From: an uncultured Clostridia bacterium
GTDB lineage: Bacteria > Bacillota > Clostridia > Oscillospirales > Ruminococcaceae
DNA: 64,000 nt
NCBI GenBank assembly: GCA_947626165.1
Contig: CANQRG010000007.1
Coordinates: 62,001 to 126,000, forward strand
Direction: 5' to 3'
Part shown: positions 56,539-64,000 of the stretch, piece by piece
How the letters are laid out: the number at the start of each line of letters is the position of its first letter
Position numbering within the stretch: position 1 is the first letter of the stretch
Program-made: the position numbers and the translations under genes
The notes under the pieces: generated by a model
Databases searched by the model: none
What the model saw: the letters and a program-made list of their open reading frames with translations, nothing else
What the model was told of the DNA's origin: nothing

Positions 56539-57372
56539 TTAATTCCCCTGCGACGTTGCTTCAGCCGTTTTCGGTATTGCCGAAAGTCCGCTTGTCGCAT
56601 TGTGATATATAAGCGTTCCCTGATATGTTGGAGAAAGTTTTTGTATCACAGCCTCAACATACCTTATCTTAAAAGCAAGGTCTACCGAGCTTCCTACCTC
56701 TATATCCAGCCTGCCGTCATACGTCATCTTAATGTTTGTCCTGTCACTAATGTCAATCGTGTTCATACTAGTCATTCCGAGCGTGTTTATCTCGCTTAAA
56801 ATCTGACCTAAAATCGTCGTTTTCATGCTGTCCTTATCCTCATAGGTCTTTCCTAGATCCTTGACCTTTAGATCCATTCCCGATACTGTTACCAAACCGG
56901 CTTTTTTATCAAGTACGCCTGTCTCGACAATTCTTCCTGTTGTACTTATTACGCAGAAAGTTCCGTCTTTGTTTTGAATATTAGCCATCGGCACAGCTTG
57001 TACAGCAGTAAACTGCAACGTAGACGGCAACTTTCTTTTTATAGTAATGTCCTCAAGATAGGGGAATGAACTCAGAATGTCCGACTTCATCTGGTCGGTA
57101 TTAATTCTGAACAAATTATCGTTATCTGACAGTCCTGCTATCTGAATTATCTGCTCGTCGGTATAAAGGTCAGTACCTTTAATATCAATCTTTTTAATAT
57201 TAAAGAAAACAGTCAATGACAAAAAGATAAGCGCCATTATGATAAAAACAACGGCAATGAAATAATAAAGAGACATATTTCTTCTCCGTTTTCTTCTCGA
57301 CACTACAACCTTTTCGCCATTGATAATTCTGTATTGCTCATCTGATAAATTTGATTTTTCTATGTCCTTCAT
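56539..57372 (-). CDS. ftsQ: Cell division protein FtsQ/DivIB
   Basis: 277 residues. Short basic cytosolic part (SRRKRRRNM), one transmembrane helix (about 35-58), then the POTRA domain (VFFNIKKIDIKGTDLYTDEQI, in parts) and a beta domain. FtsQ/DivIB with FtsL and FtsB links FtsZ to the septal wall machinery at the outer face of the membrane. It lies after murA as in many Firmicutes. Assignment rests on topology, POTRA pattern and context, since sequence identity in this family is always low. Confidence 0.9.
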   Translation of the reverse strand: MKDIEKSNLSDEQYRIINGEKVVVSRRKRRRNMSLYYFIAVVFIIMALIFLSLTVFFNIKKIDIKGTDLYTDEQIIQIAGLSDNDNLFRINTDQMKSDILSSFPYLEDITIKRKLPSTLQFTAVQAVPMANIQNKDGTFCVISTTGRIVETGVLDKKAGLVTVSGMDLKVKDLGKTYEDKDSMKTTILGQILSEINTLGMTSMNTIDISDRTNIKMTYDGRLDIEVGSSVDLAFKIRYVEAVIQKLSPTYQGTLIYHNATSGLSAIPKTAEATSQGN

Positions 57373-57421
57373 TTTTTCATCTCCTTTGTTTTAATTCCTG
57401 ACTACTGCTTTTATTATCCTT

Positions 57422-58675
57422 TTAAACTCTTTTTATTTTCGCGCCCACCGACGACAGACTTTTTTCGATCATCTCATAACCTCTGTCAATCAGGTGAATA
57501 TCTCTTATTTCTGTCTTTCCCTCAGCGGCAAGAGCCAAGATAACCAGCGACGCTCCGCCCCTTAGATCCGTTGCCCTTACATTCGCTCCGTAAAGACGCT
57601 TTACGCCGTCTATAATAGCGACTTTGCCCTCCGTCTTTATCTTAGCGCCCATTCTTACAAGCTCGTCGACCTGACGGTATCTGTTCTCGAAAATGTTTTC
57701 AACTATAACGCTTGTTCCGTTCGCCTTGCAAAGAGCCGCCATAGTCGTCGCCTGAGCGTCGGTAGGGAAGCCCGGATACGGCATTGTTCTTATAGTTTTG
57801 ACCGCTTTTAGTCCGTGTCTTGCATTGATATAAACATTGTCGTTATAGGTGTATACTGAGCAGCCCATCTGCTCAAAGACAGGAATAACCGCTTCTATAT
57901 CGCTTGTTCTGACTTTTGTGATGTTCAGCTCTCCGCCTGTTATCGCCGCAGCGGACATATAAGTTGCTGTTACGATTCTGTCGGGCATAACTGAATACTC
58001 ACAGCCGTGAAGCTCCTTAACTCCCTCTATGACTATCGTGCTTTCTCCTGCATTTGCAATTCTTGCACCGCAGCAGTTTAAAAAGTTTGCCAAATCGGTA
58101 ATTTCAGGCTCACGGGCAGCGTTATGTATAACGGTAGTTCCCTTAGCGGTCGTCGCCGCTAATATCACGTTCTCAGTTGCTCCGACCGACGGAAAGGAAA
58201 ATGTTATATTTGTGCCGACCAGACCGCTTGGTACAGAGCAGTCTAAAACGCCGTGCTCCTCGTTTATCTGAACACCCATTTTCTTAAGCGCTGAAATATG
58301 CATATCTATCGGACGCGGTCCAAGCTCGCACCCTCCGGGAAAGGAAAGTTTGCACTTTCCGAGCCTTCCTAAAATAGCCCCCAGAAAAACAATAGATGAA
58401 CGCATCTCCCTCATCAAATCGTCAGGAACATCAAAATGAAGAAGTCCGTCTGTATTTACCAGTACGCTGTCCGCTTCACGTTTACATTCACATCCCAAGC
58501 AGGATAATATTCTGCACGCCGCAAAGACATCGCTCAGTCTGGGGCAGTTATGTAACGCTGTTTCACCTTTTGCTAAAACACAGCCTGCAAGCAAGGGCAA
58601 AGCCGCATTTTTCGCTCCATGACAAACAAGCTCGCCTGTAAGTTTATTTTCGCCCTCAATAACCAGCCTTTGCAT
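57422..58675 (-). CDS. murA: UDP-N-acetylglucosamine 1-carboxyvinyltransferase
   Basis: 417 residues. The active-site cysteine that fosfomycin alkylates is C116 in SFPGGCELGPRPIDMH; other marks are HGAKNAALPLLAG and PYPGFPTDAQATTMA. It adds enolpyruvate from PEP to UDP-GlcNAc, the first committed step of peptidoglycan synthesis. It follows murG on the same strand and precedes ftsQ. Retention of the cysteine (not Asp) predicts fosfomycin sensitivity at the target level. Confidence 0.98.
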   Translation of the reverse strand: MQRLVIEGENKLTGELVCHGAKNAALPLLAGCVLAKGETALHNCPRLSDVFAACRILSCLGCECKREADSVLVNTDGLLHFDVPDDLMREMRSSIVFLGAILGRLGKCKLSFPGGCELGPRPIDMHISALKKMGVQINEEHGVLDCSVPSGLVGTNITFSFPSVGATENVILAATTAKGTTVIHNAAREPEITDLANFLNCCGARIANAGESTIVIEGVKELHGCEYSVMPDRIVTATYMSAAAITGGELNITKVRTSDIEAVIPVFEQMGCSVYTYNDNVYINARHGLKAVKTIRTMPYPGFPTDAQATTMAALCKANGTSVIVENIFENRYRQVDELVRMGAKIKTEGKVAIIDGVKRLYGANVRATDLRGGASLVILALAAEGKTEIRDIHLIDRGYEMIEKSLSSVGAKIKRV

Positions 58676-58783
58676 AAAGCTTCTCTCCTTTTCTAACTAA
58701 TTCGCTTAACTCATATTATGCAAACGTCTGAAAGAGAGTTACTCTTTTGCCCTATGCTGATTTATTGAATAAAAAACTGCCGA

Positions 58784-59938
58784 TTACTGATCATTGTCCG
58801 AATTAATTATTACTCCTGCGATTAGAGGGGATAAAACCCCGTACACTCGCTCAGGAGTATCTTTTATATAAAGCCTTTTAGCGTTTTCAGACAAAGCCTC
58901 CAGCTTTTCCTTATTGTTGTAAAGCTCGTTTACCTTAGCTTTAAGCCAGCTTGCAGAAAAGTCCTTCTGCTCAATGCAGATACCTGCTCCTGCCTTATCG
59001 AGAACCATTCCGTTGTAATACTGATGATTCTCAGCTACATTCGGCGACGGAATTAGTATCGAGCCTCTGCCTATAGCCTCAAGCTCGGTGAGCGAGTTTG
59101 CTCCGCAGCGGCTGATAACAAGGTCTGCTGCCGCCATACAAACCGGCATATCTACATACTCAGAAAGCCTTATCCTTTTATCATTCAAGTCAATGCCGTT
59201 TGACTTAAGTTTGTCGGGGTAATCCTTATACCCCTTATACTTTCCGTAAGAATGTATGTGATTGATTTTTATGTTGTTTTCCTGGTACCACTTGAAAAGC
59301 TCGGCGACCGCCTCGTTTATCACTCTTGCGCCGAGACTTCCTCCTGTGGATAGAATGCAAATCTCGTCCTGCGGCAGACCTAACTTTTCTCTTGCCTGCT
59401 GTTTTGAAATCCCCTTAAAGCCCTTTCTCACAGGAAGTCCTGTTACAGTACATTTTACACTGCTGTCTAAATACTTTTCAGTCTCCTTAACAGTAAGCAT
59501 AACCTTGTCAACGTATTTAGACAGTATTTTAGTAGTAATGCCCGGAAAGGCATTGGCTTCGAGAATGGCAGTTTTAATGCCCATTTTAGCCGCAGTTCTC
59601 ACAATAGGTCCTGACACATATCCGCCTGTGCCTATTACAATATCGGGGTCGAACTCCTTTATTATCTGCTTTGAGCGATGCCCCGACATAGCCAGATAAC
59701 TGACAGCCTTTATATTCCTTTTGATGTTTTCAAAACTTATCTTTCTCTGAAAGCCCTTTATCTTAATTGGCTTGAAGTCATAACCCTCTTTGGGAATAAT
59801 TGACGCTTCCAAACCGTCGGGAGTTCCTGCAAAGCAAAACTGCGTATCAGGGTGCTTTTCTTTTATTATCTCGGCGATAGCCAAAGCAGGATTAATATGT
59901 CCTGCCGTTCCTCCACCTGCCAGTAATATTCTAAGCAT
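58784..59938 (-). CDS. murG: Lipid II synthase MurG (GlcNAc transferase)
   Basis: 384 residues. GT-B fold with the loops LLAGGGTAGHINPALAIA and GTGGYVSGP in the N-terminal half, STGGSLGARVINEAV at the domain border, and RCGANSLTELEAIGR for UDP-GlcNAc binding. It turns lipid I to lipid II at the inner membrane face. It begins 23 bases after ftsW; the GGAGG ribosome site is strong. Confidence 0.97.
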   Translation of the reverse strand: MLRILLAGGGTAGHINPALAIAEIIKEKHPDTQFCFAGTPDGLEASIIPKEGYDFKPIKIKGFQRKISFENIKRNIKAVSYLAMSGHRSKQIIKEFDPDIVIGTGGYVSGPIVRTAAKMGIKTAILEANAFPGITTKILSKYVDKVMLTVKETEKYLDSSVKCTVTGLPVRKGFKGISKQQAREKLGLPQDEICILSTGGSLGARVINEAVAELFKWYQENNIKINHIHSYGKYKGYKDYPDKLKSNGIDLNDKRIRLSEYVDMPVCMAAADLVISRCGANSLTELEAIGRGSILIPSPNVAENHQYYNGMVLDKAGAGICIEQKDFSASWLKAKVNELYNNKEKLEALSENAKRLYIKDTPERVYGVLSPLIAGVIINSDNDQ

Positions 59939-59961
59939 AAATTTTCCTCCAAAGTAAGCCT

Positions 59962-61188
59962 TTATTCCATAGTTTTGGACTGCCGCGAAACGGACAGCAC
60001 CATTCCCATCTCAATAAGTTGTATCATCAGCGCAGTTCCTCCGTAGCTGAAAAACGGAAGGGAAATTCCCGTATTAGGGAAAGAATTCGTAGCAACAGCA
60101 ATATTCAAAAGAGCCTGTAATCCTATTTGAATAGTCACGCCTGCCGATAAGATCATTCCGAATTTATCGGGAGAATTAGCGGCGATATAAAATCCTCTGA
60201 ACACAAACAGCGCGAACAAAAGCATAACAATTATTGCGCCTATCAAGCCAAGCTCCTCGCATATAATTGAGAACACAAAGTCGTTCTGCGATTCAGACAA
60301 GTACAAAAACTTCTGCTTAGACTCGCCAAAGCCAAGACCAAACACTCCGCCTGAACCGATAGCCAGTAAAGACTGCCACGTCTGATATGTAGAGCCTCTG
60401 ATGTCTGACGACGGATCTCTCCACGACTGTATACGGTCTGAAATATATCCTAAATTACCTTCAGTTATCGATTTTAAAAGCAAGAATAAAATACCTGCTC
60501 CTGCGCAGACGCCGACAAACGCCCAGAAATTTTTTCTGGGAACTCCGCCGACAAACATAAGCGAAAGTCCTATCATTCCCACTATCATAACGCCCGACAT
60601 ATGTCTTTGCAGAACCAGAACCATTGCGCAAAGAGCCATAACAATAGCAAACGGAACAATTCCGTACGTCCATTTCTTTGCAAACTTAGAGTAGTTCATA
60701 GAGATTATATATGCAAATATTATTATAATCGCTACCTTTAAAAGCTCCGACGGCTGAAACTCAATACCTATTGTTATCCAGCGCCTTGCTCCGGCAACCT
60801 CACGGCCTTTAAACGCCGTTGCTAGATTAAGCAACCAAGTAAATATAAAAAACAGATAGGCGAGCTTTGTATTCTGATACATATGATAATCTAAATGTGT
60901 AACAAAATACATTATTGCAATTCCGGCAACAGCGGCTACTATCTGCTTTTTTGCATAGTAGTAACCGTCTCCGTATTCATAAAGACCCCACGCATAGCTT
61001 GCAGAAAACATCATAACGATCCCGAGAATCAGCAGGGTAAATACTATTATCAAAAACGGTCTGTCCATATCCGCTTTTATCCATCTTATATTCCATCTTT
61101 TTCTGGTTTCCTGAGCAGGCATCTGAGACGGGTCATATCTTCTAACTCTGGTCCTGCGCCCTATCGGACTTCCGGAATTTATCTGCAA
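59962..61188 (-). CDS. ftsW: SEDS glycosyltransferase FtsW/SpoVE
   Basis: About 408 residues with ten hydrophobic helices. The SEDS marks are seen: YYAKKQIVAA, GIEFQPSELLKVAII, GSGGVFGLGFGESKQKF and ICEELGLIGA, then NTGISLPFFSYGGTAL. It polymerises glycan strands from lipid II at the septum with a partner PBP. I prefer the TTG at 61188, since AAAGGAG lies 8 bases before it; an ATG six codons earlier, at 61206, has no ribosome site and lies 4 bases after murF. Whether it is FtsW or the sporulation form SpoVE cannot be told. Confidence 0.94.
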   Translation of the reverse strand: MQINSGSPIGRRTRVRRYDPSQMPAQETRKRWNIRWIKADMDRPFLIIVFTLLILGIVMMFSASYAWGLYEYGDGYYYAKKQIVAAVAGIAIMYFVTHLDYHMYQNTKLAYLFFIFTWLLNLATAFKGREVAGARRWITIGIEFQPSELLKVAIIIIFAYIISMNYSKFAKKWTYGIVPFAIVMALCAMVLVLQRHMSGVMIVGMIGLSLMFVGGVPRKNFWAFVGVCAGAGILFLLLKSITEGNLGYISDRIQSWRDPSSDIRGSTYQTWQSLLAIGSGGVFGLGFGESKQKFLYLSESQNDFVFSIICEELGLIGAIIVMLLFALFVFRGFYIAANSPDKFGMILSAGVTIQIGLQALLNIAVATNSFPNTGISLPFFSYGGTALMIQLIEMGMVLSVSRQSKTME

Positions 61189-61210
61189 TGCTATTTCTCC
61201 TTTCATAATT

Positions 61211-62569
61211 TTATTTTAAATCTTCAATTATACTTTCAAATTTCATTCCTCGGCTTGCCTTAAATAAAACTGCGTCGTTTTCTTTAATTACCGACTTGAG
61301 ATAACGTGAAAGCTCATACTTAGAATCAAATTGCTTTGCATTTTTCTCCTCAAAGCCTTTCTTAACAGCGCCCTTGATATAATACTTCGACATTTCGCCA
61401 AAGCAAAGAAGCATATCAATTTTCTCTCCGCAGACAGCTTCTCCTACGCTTAAATGAAGCTCCTTTGAAAGCTTGCCAAGCTCCAGCATATCCCCCAAAA
61501 CGGCAATTTTTTTGCCTTTTGCATCAATTTGTGAAAGAGTATGAAGCGCTGACTTTGCAGAATCAGGCGATGAATTATAGCAGTCTGCAATTATTTTCGC
61601 GCCATTTATAACGCTTATACCCTGACGTATACCGTCGGGAGCAAACTCGCCTATAGCCTTTATCATATCTTTCGGGCTTATGCCGCACTCACGTCCGACA
61701 CAGAATGCCGCAAGCGCATTTTTCACATTATGCTCGCCCAAACAGTTTATTACCGCCTTATAAGCCGTTCCATCGCTGTTTATAGTAAACTCTATCTTAT
61801 CGTCTTTTGTTTTGATATCACTTGCATAAACGTCGGCTGATTTGTCTGATACAGAGTAGAATATTTTTTTTCTGCTTGCCCTTACCTGTACGGTCTTTAA
61901 AAATTTATCATCCTTTGACAAAATCAGAGGAGCGTTCTCATCTGCGCCGTCTAATATCTCCATTTTGGCTTTAAGGATATTCTCCTGAGAGCCGAGATTT
62001 TCTATATGCGAATATCCGATATTTGTTATTACGCAAATATTCGGCTTTGCGGTAAGCGAAAGTCTTGAAATCTCACCGAGATTTGACATTCCCATTTCTA
62101 TGACCGCTGCTTCGTGTTCATTTGTGAGATTGAACAAAGTCATAGGAAGTCCTATTTCGTTGTTGAAATTCTTGTAGGTTTTCAGCGTCTTGAATTTTTT
62201 AGACATAACCAGTGATACAAAATCTTTAGTTGTCGTTTTCCCGACGCTGCCTGTTATACCCACAAGCCTTATATTAAATTTATCTCTGTAATAGCTTGCA
62301 ATATCTAAAAGCGCCGCCTGAGTTGAGTCTACTATTATACATTCTGCGCCGTCTATAGCACGTTCTGTTATAACAGCGGCAGCGCCAAGCTCCATTGCCT
62401 TTTTTGCATAATCGTGTCCGTCAAAGTTCTGCCCTTTAAGCGCAACAAACACAGCGCCCTTTTCTATGGTTCTGGTGTCTGTTGAGATCGACGTTACTTC
62501 AATATCGCTGGGATATCCAAAGCTTCCCCTAACTGCTGTCACTATCTCGCTTAACAATAGCTTTTCCAT
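61211..62569 (-). CDS. murF: UDP-MurNAc-tripeptide--D-alanyl-D-alanine ligase
   Basis: 452 residues. Mur ligase with N-terminal domain (ISTDTRTIEKGAVFVALKG), P-loop GITGSVGKTTTKDFV, the NNEIGLPMTLF stretch and C-terminal DCYNSSPDSAKSAL. It adds D-Ala-D-Ala to complete the pentapeptide precursor. It lies 61 bases after murE and directly before ftsW; mraY and murD, which usually stand between murF and ftsW, are absent. Confidence 0.97.
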   Translation of the reverse strand: MEKLLLSEIVTAVRGSFGYPSDIEVTSISTDTRTIEKGAVFVALKGQNFDGHDYAKKAMELGAAAVITERAIDGAECIIVDSTQAALLDIASYYRDKFNIRLVGITGSVGKTTTKDFVSLVMSKKFKTLKTYKNFNNEIGLPMTLFNLTNEHEAAVIEMGMSNLGEISRLSLTAKPNICVITNIGYSHIENLGSQENILKAKMEILDGADENAPLILSKDDKFLKTVQVRASRKKIFYSVSDKSADVYASDIKTKDDKIEFTINSDGTAYKAVINCLGEHNVKNALAAFCVGRECGISPKDMIKAIGEFAPDGIRQGISVINGAKIIADCYNSSPDSAKSALHTLSQIDAKGKKIAVLGDMLELGKLSKELHLSVGEAVCGEKIDMLLCFGEMSKYYIKGAVKKGFEEKNAKQFDSKYELSRYLKSVIKENDAVLFKASRGMKFESIIEDLK

Positions 62570-62630
62570 AATGTCTTTACCTTTTTCCTAAATCTATAAA
62601 ATATCAATAATTAATTCGTTGTTATGTTTT

Positions 62631-64000
62631 TTAATTAAGTTGTGCCAAAGCCTCGGCTACTACTTCTCTTTCATCAAGATGTATCTTAACTCCTCCGGGA
62701 AGTATCTGATAATCCTCGTGTCCTTTTCCTGCAAGAACGATAACGTCGTCCTTTTGAGCGTTTTTAACCGCCCAGTGAATGGCGTCTATTCTGTCAGTTA
62801 TCGTTACATACTGCGTATAAGTTTCAGGAAGTCCTTTTAGTATATCCTGAATAATTTCAACAGGTTCCTCGTCTCTTGGGTTATCCGAAGTTATAATCAG
62901 AAAATCTGCGTGTTCGGCAGCGGCTCTTGCCATAAGCGGACGCTTAGTTTTGTCTCTGTTTCCTCCGCACCCGAACAGACAAACAACTCTGCCTGAAGAA
63001 CAGCTTTTTATCGCCTCAAGAATATTTTCAAGAGCGTCGGGAGTATGAGCATAATCGCAAATAACGGTGAAGTCTCTGCCTGTAGGTACAACCTCTGCTC
63101 TTCCGCGCACACCTGATGTCTTTTCAACAAAGCTGATAATATCCTTTGTGCTGTATCCCAGTAATGTTAAACACCCTATAACTGCAAGAGAATTTGAAAC
63201 ATTAAAATATCCCGGCATATTGAACTTCACCGGTAGAGATTCCTCGCCGCCGCTAAAGATATACTCAACTCCGCTTGCCGAAAGTTTAATTTCATTAGCG
63301 TTGAAATCCGCACATTCAGTTGTGGAGAACGAATACTTTTCACACTCTGTTTCATCAAAATATCTTTTTCCGCTTTTATCGTCAATATTAATAAGCGCTT
63401 TGTCACACATAGTAAACAGTATCTTTTTAGCTCTGTAATAGTTCTCCATCGTTCCGTGTACGTCAAGATGATCCTGCGTAAGGTTTGTAAACAACGCAAT
63501 ATCAAAGTGCAGCGGTCCTACTCTTTTTTGCTCAAGAGCCTGAGACGAAACCTCCATCACTGCATACTCGCAGTTTTCTTCTACCATCTGAGCCAACAAC
63601 TCATATAAATCATACGGCTCGGGAGTAGTCCTGTCTGTGTGAAGAATTTTATCTCCTATTTCGTTCTGACAAGTACCTATAAGTCCCACCTTAGCGCCAA
63701 GTTCAGTCAGGACCTTTTTAATCACCGTAGTTATTGTCGTTTTGCCGTTTGTTCCGGTAACGCCTATAAGCTTAAGCTTTTTCTCAGGATTTGAAAACCA
63801 CCTTGCACACAACGCAGGGTAAATTTCTCTGGTATCCTTAACTATAATCTGTTTTTCTAGTCCCAAATCTCTTTGAACGACTACGCAGGAAGCGCCCTTT
63901 TCAAGCATCTGTTCAGCAACAGAGTGCCCGTCAAAGGTGTTCCCTCTAATACAGACAAACATTGCTCCTTTTTTGAAATCCTTTCTGTTGTCCGACGTAA
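62631..64000 (-). CDS. murE: UDP-MurNAc-L-Ala-D-Glu ligase MurE, N-terminus beyond the window
   Basis: The last about 455 residues; the frame stays open to the window edge (TSDNRKDFKKGAMFVCIRG at the start is the usual MurE domain 1 pattern), so the gene begins outside. P-loop GVTGTNGKTTI, LTQDHLDVHGTM with the carbamylated-lysine region, and TSDNPRDEEP are visible. The DNPR motif selects meso-diaminopimelate, so the wall should be DAP-type. An internal ATG at 63962 is not the true start. Confidence 0.96.
   Translation of the reverse strand, partial: TSDNRKDFKKGAMFVCIRGNTFDGHSVAEQMLEKGASCVVVQRDLGLEKQIIVKDTREIYPALCARWFSNPEKKLKLIGVTGTNGKTTITTVIKKVLTELGAKVGLIGTCQNEIGDKILHTDRTTPEPYDLYELLAQMVEENCEYAVMEVSSQALEQKRVGPLHFDIALFTNLTQDHLDVHGTMENYYRAKKILFTMCDKALINIDDKSGKRYFDETECEKYSFSTTECADFNANEIKLSASGVEYIFSGGEESLPVKFNMPGYFNVSNSLAVIGCLTLLGYSTKDIISFVEKTSGVRGRAEVVPTGRDFTVICDYAHTPDALENILEAIKSCSSGRVVCLFGCGGNRDKTKRPLMARAAAEHADFLIITSDNPRDEEPVEIIQDILKGLPETYTQYVTITDRIDAIHWAVKNAQKDDVIVLAGKGHEDYQILPGGVKIHLDEREVVAEALAQLN

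Noticed and set aside
59340..59360. TGTGGATAG, near-consensus DnaA box
   Set aside because: Lies inside murG, isolated and far from the origin; chance match.

Overview
The window is a low-GC chromosomal segment spanning a replication origin, most likely from a spore-forming (or recently spore-forming) anaerobic Firmicute of the Ruminococcaceae/Oscillospiraceae type. That placement is inferred from the B. subtilis-like origin order (gyrA-gyrB-remB-recF-yaaA-dnaN-dnaA / rpmH-rnpA-yidD-yidC-jag-mnmE-mnmG-rsmG-noc-parA-parB), sporulation markers (gpr, spoVG, a SigH-like factor, ytaF), an alpha2-type glycyl-tRNA synthetase, and MurE with a DNPR motif that predicts meso-DAP peptidoglycan.

Layout. 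1-2279: 3' end of a fatty-acid operon (accC fragment, accD, accA, acpP). 2280-3137: about 860 bases without a gene, but with strong signs of a minus-strand structured RNA and a cluster of hairpins. 3138-8240: small regulators and housekeeping genes (xre, nudix, spoVG, murC, lexA, rpsT, gpr). 8241-18233: leftward replication block gyrA to dnaA; the dnaN-dnaA gap carries five TAG triplets followed by AT-rich DNA, as expected of a DnaA-trio unwinding element, but no consensus DnaA boxes. 18652-28629: rightward block rpmH to parB with two parS palindromes; rpmH is one base short after its start codon. 28657-41185: serine synthesis (serC, serA), serS, glyS, guaB, cysK, tatD, biotin genes (birA, bioY with a BirA operator over the promoter), ytaF and a COG2426 membrane protein. 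41290-50735: tRNA-Leu followed by an accessory block (ASCH protein, polytopic membrane protein, FucO-type dehydrogenase, secreted leucine-rich-repeat protein, GH42 beta-galactosidase, zinc-ribbon protein, ECF sigma factor and membrane partner), bounded by two inverted copies of a dispersed repeat. 50737-54755: tex, a small zinc-ribbon protein, a sigma factor and a lone fumarase beta subunit. 54829-64000: division and cell-wall cluster (ftsZ, ftsQ, murA, murG, ftsW, murF, murE) lacking mraY and murD.

How it works together: the core covers initiation, segregation and nucleoid occlusion (dnaA, dnaN, parA, parB, noc, parS), ribosome and tRNA maturation (rnpA, mnmE, mnmG, rsmG), membrane insertion (yidC, jag) and septation with peptidoglycan precursor synthesis. 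The most unusual items are a Cys-anticodon tRNA-like element between the sigma-factor gene and a Cys-rich zinc-ribbon gene (53360-53460), the promoter-driven structured RNA candidate at about 2250-2624, the paired repeat around the accessory block, and the origin without consensus DnaA boxes next to a DnaA with an altered DNA-binding signature. All statements rest on reading the sequence by eye; no database search or folding program was run.
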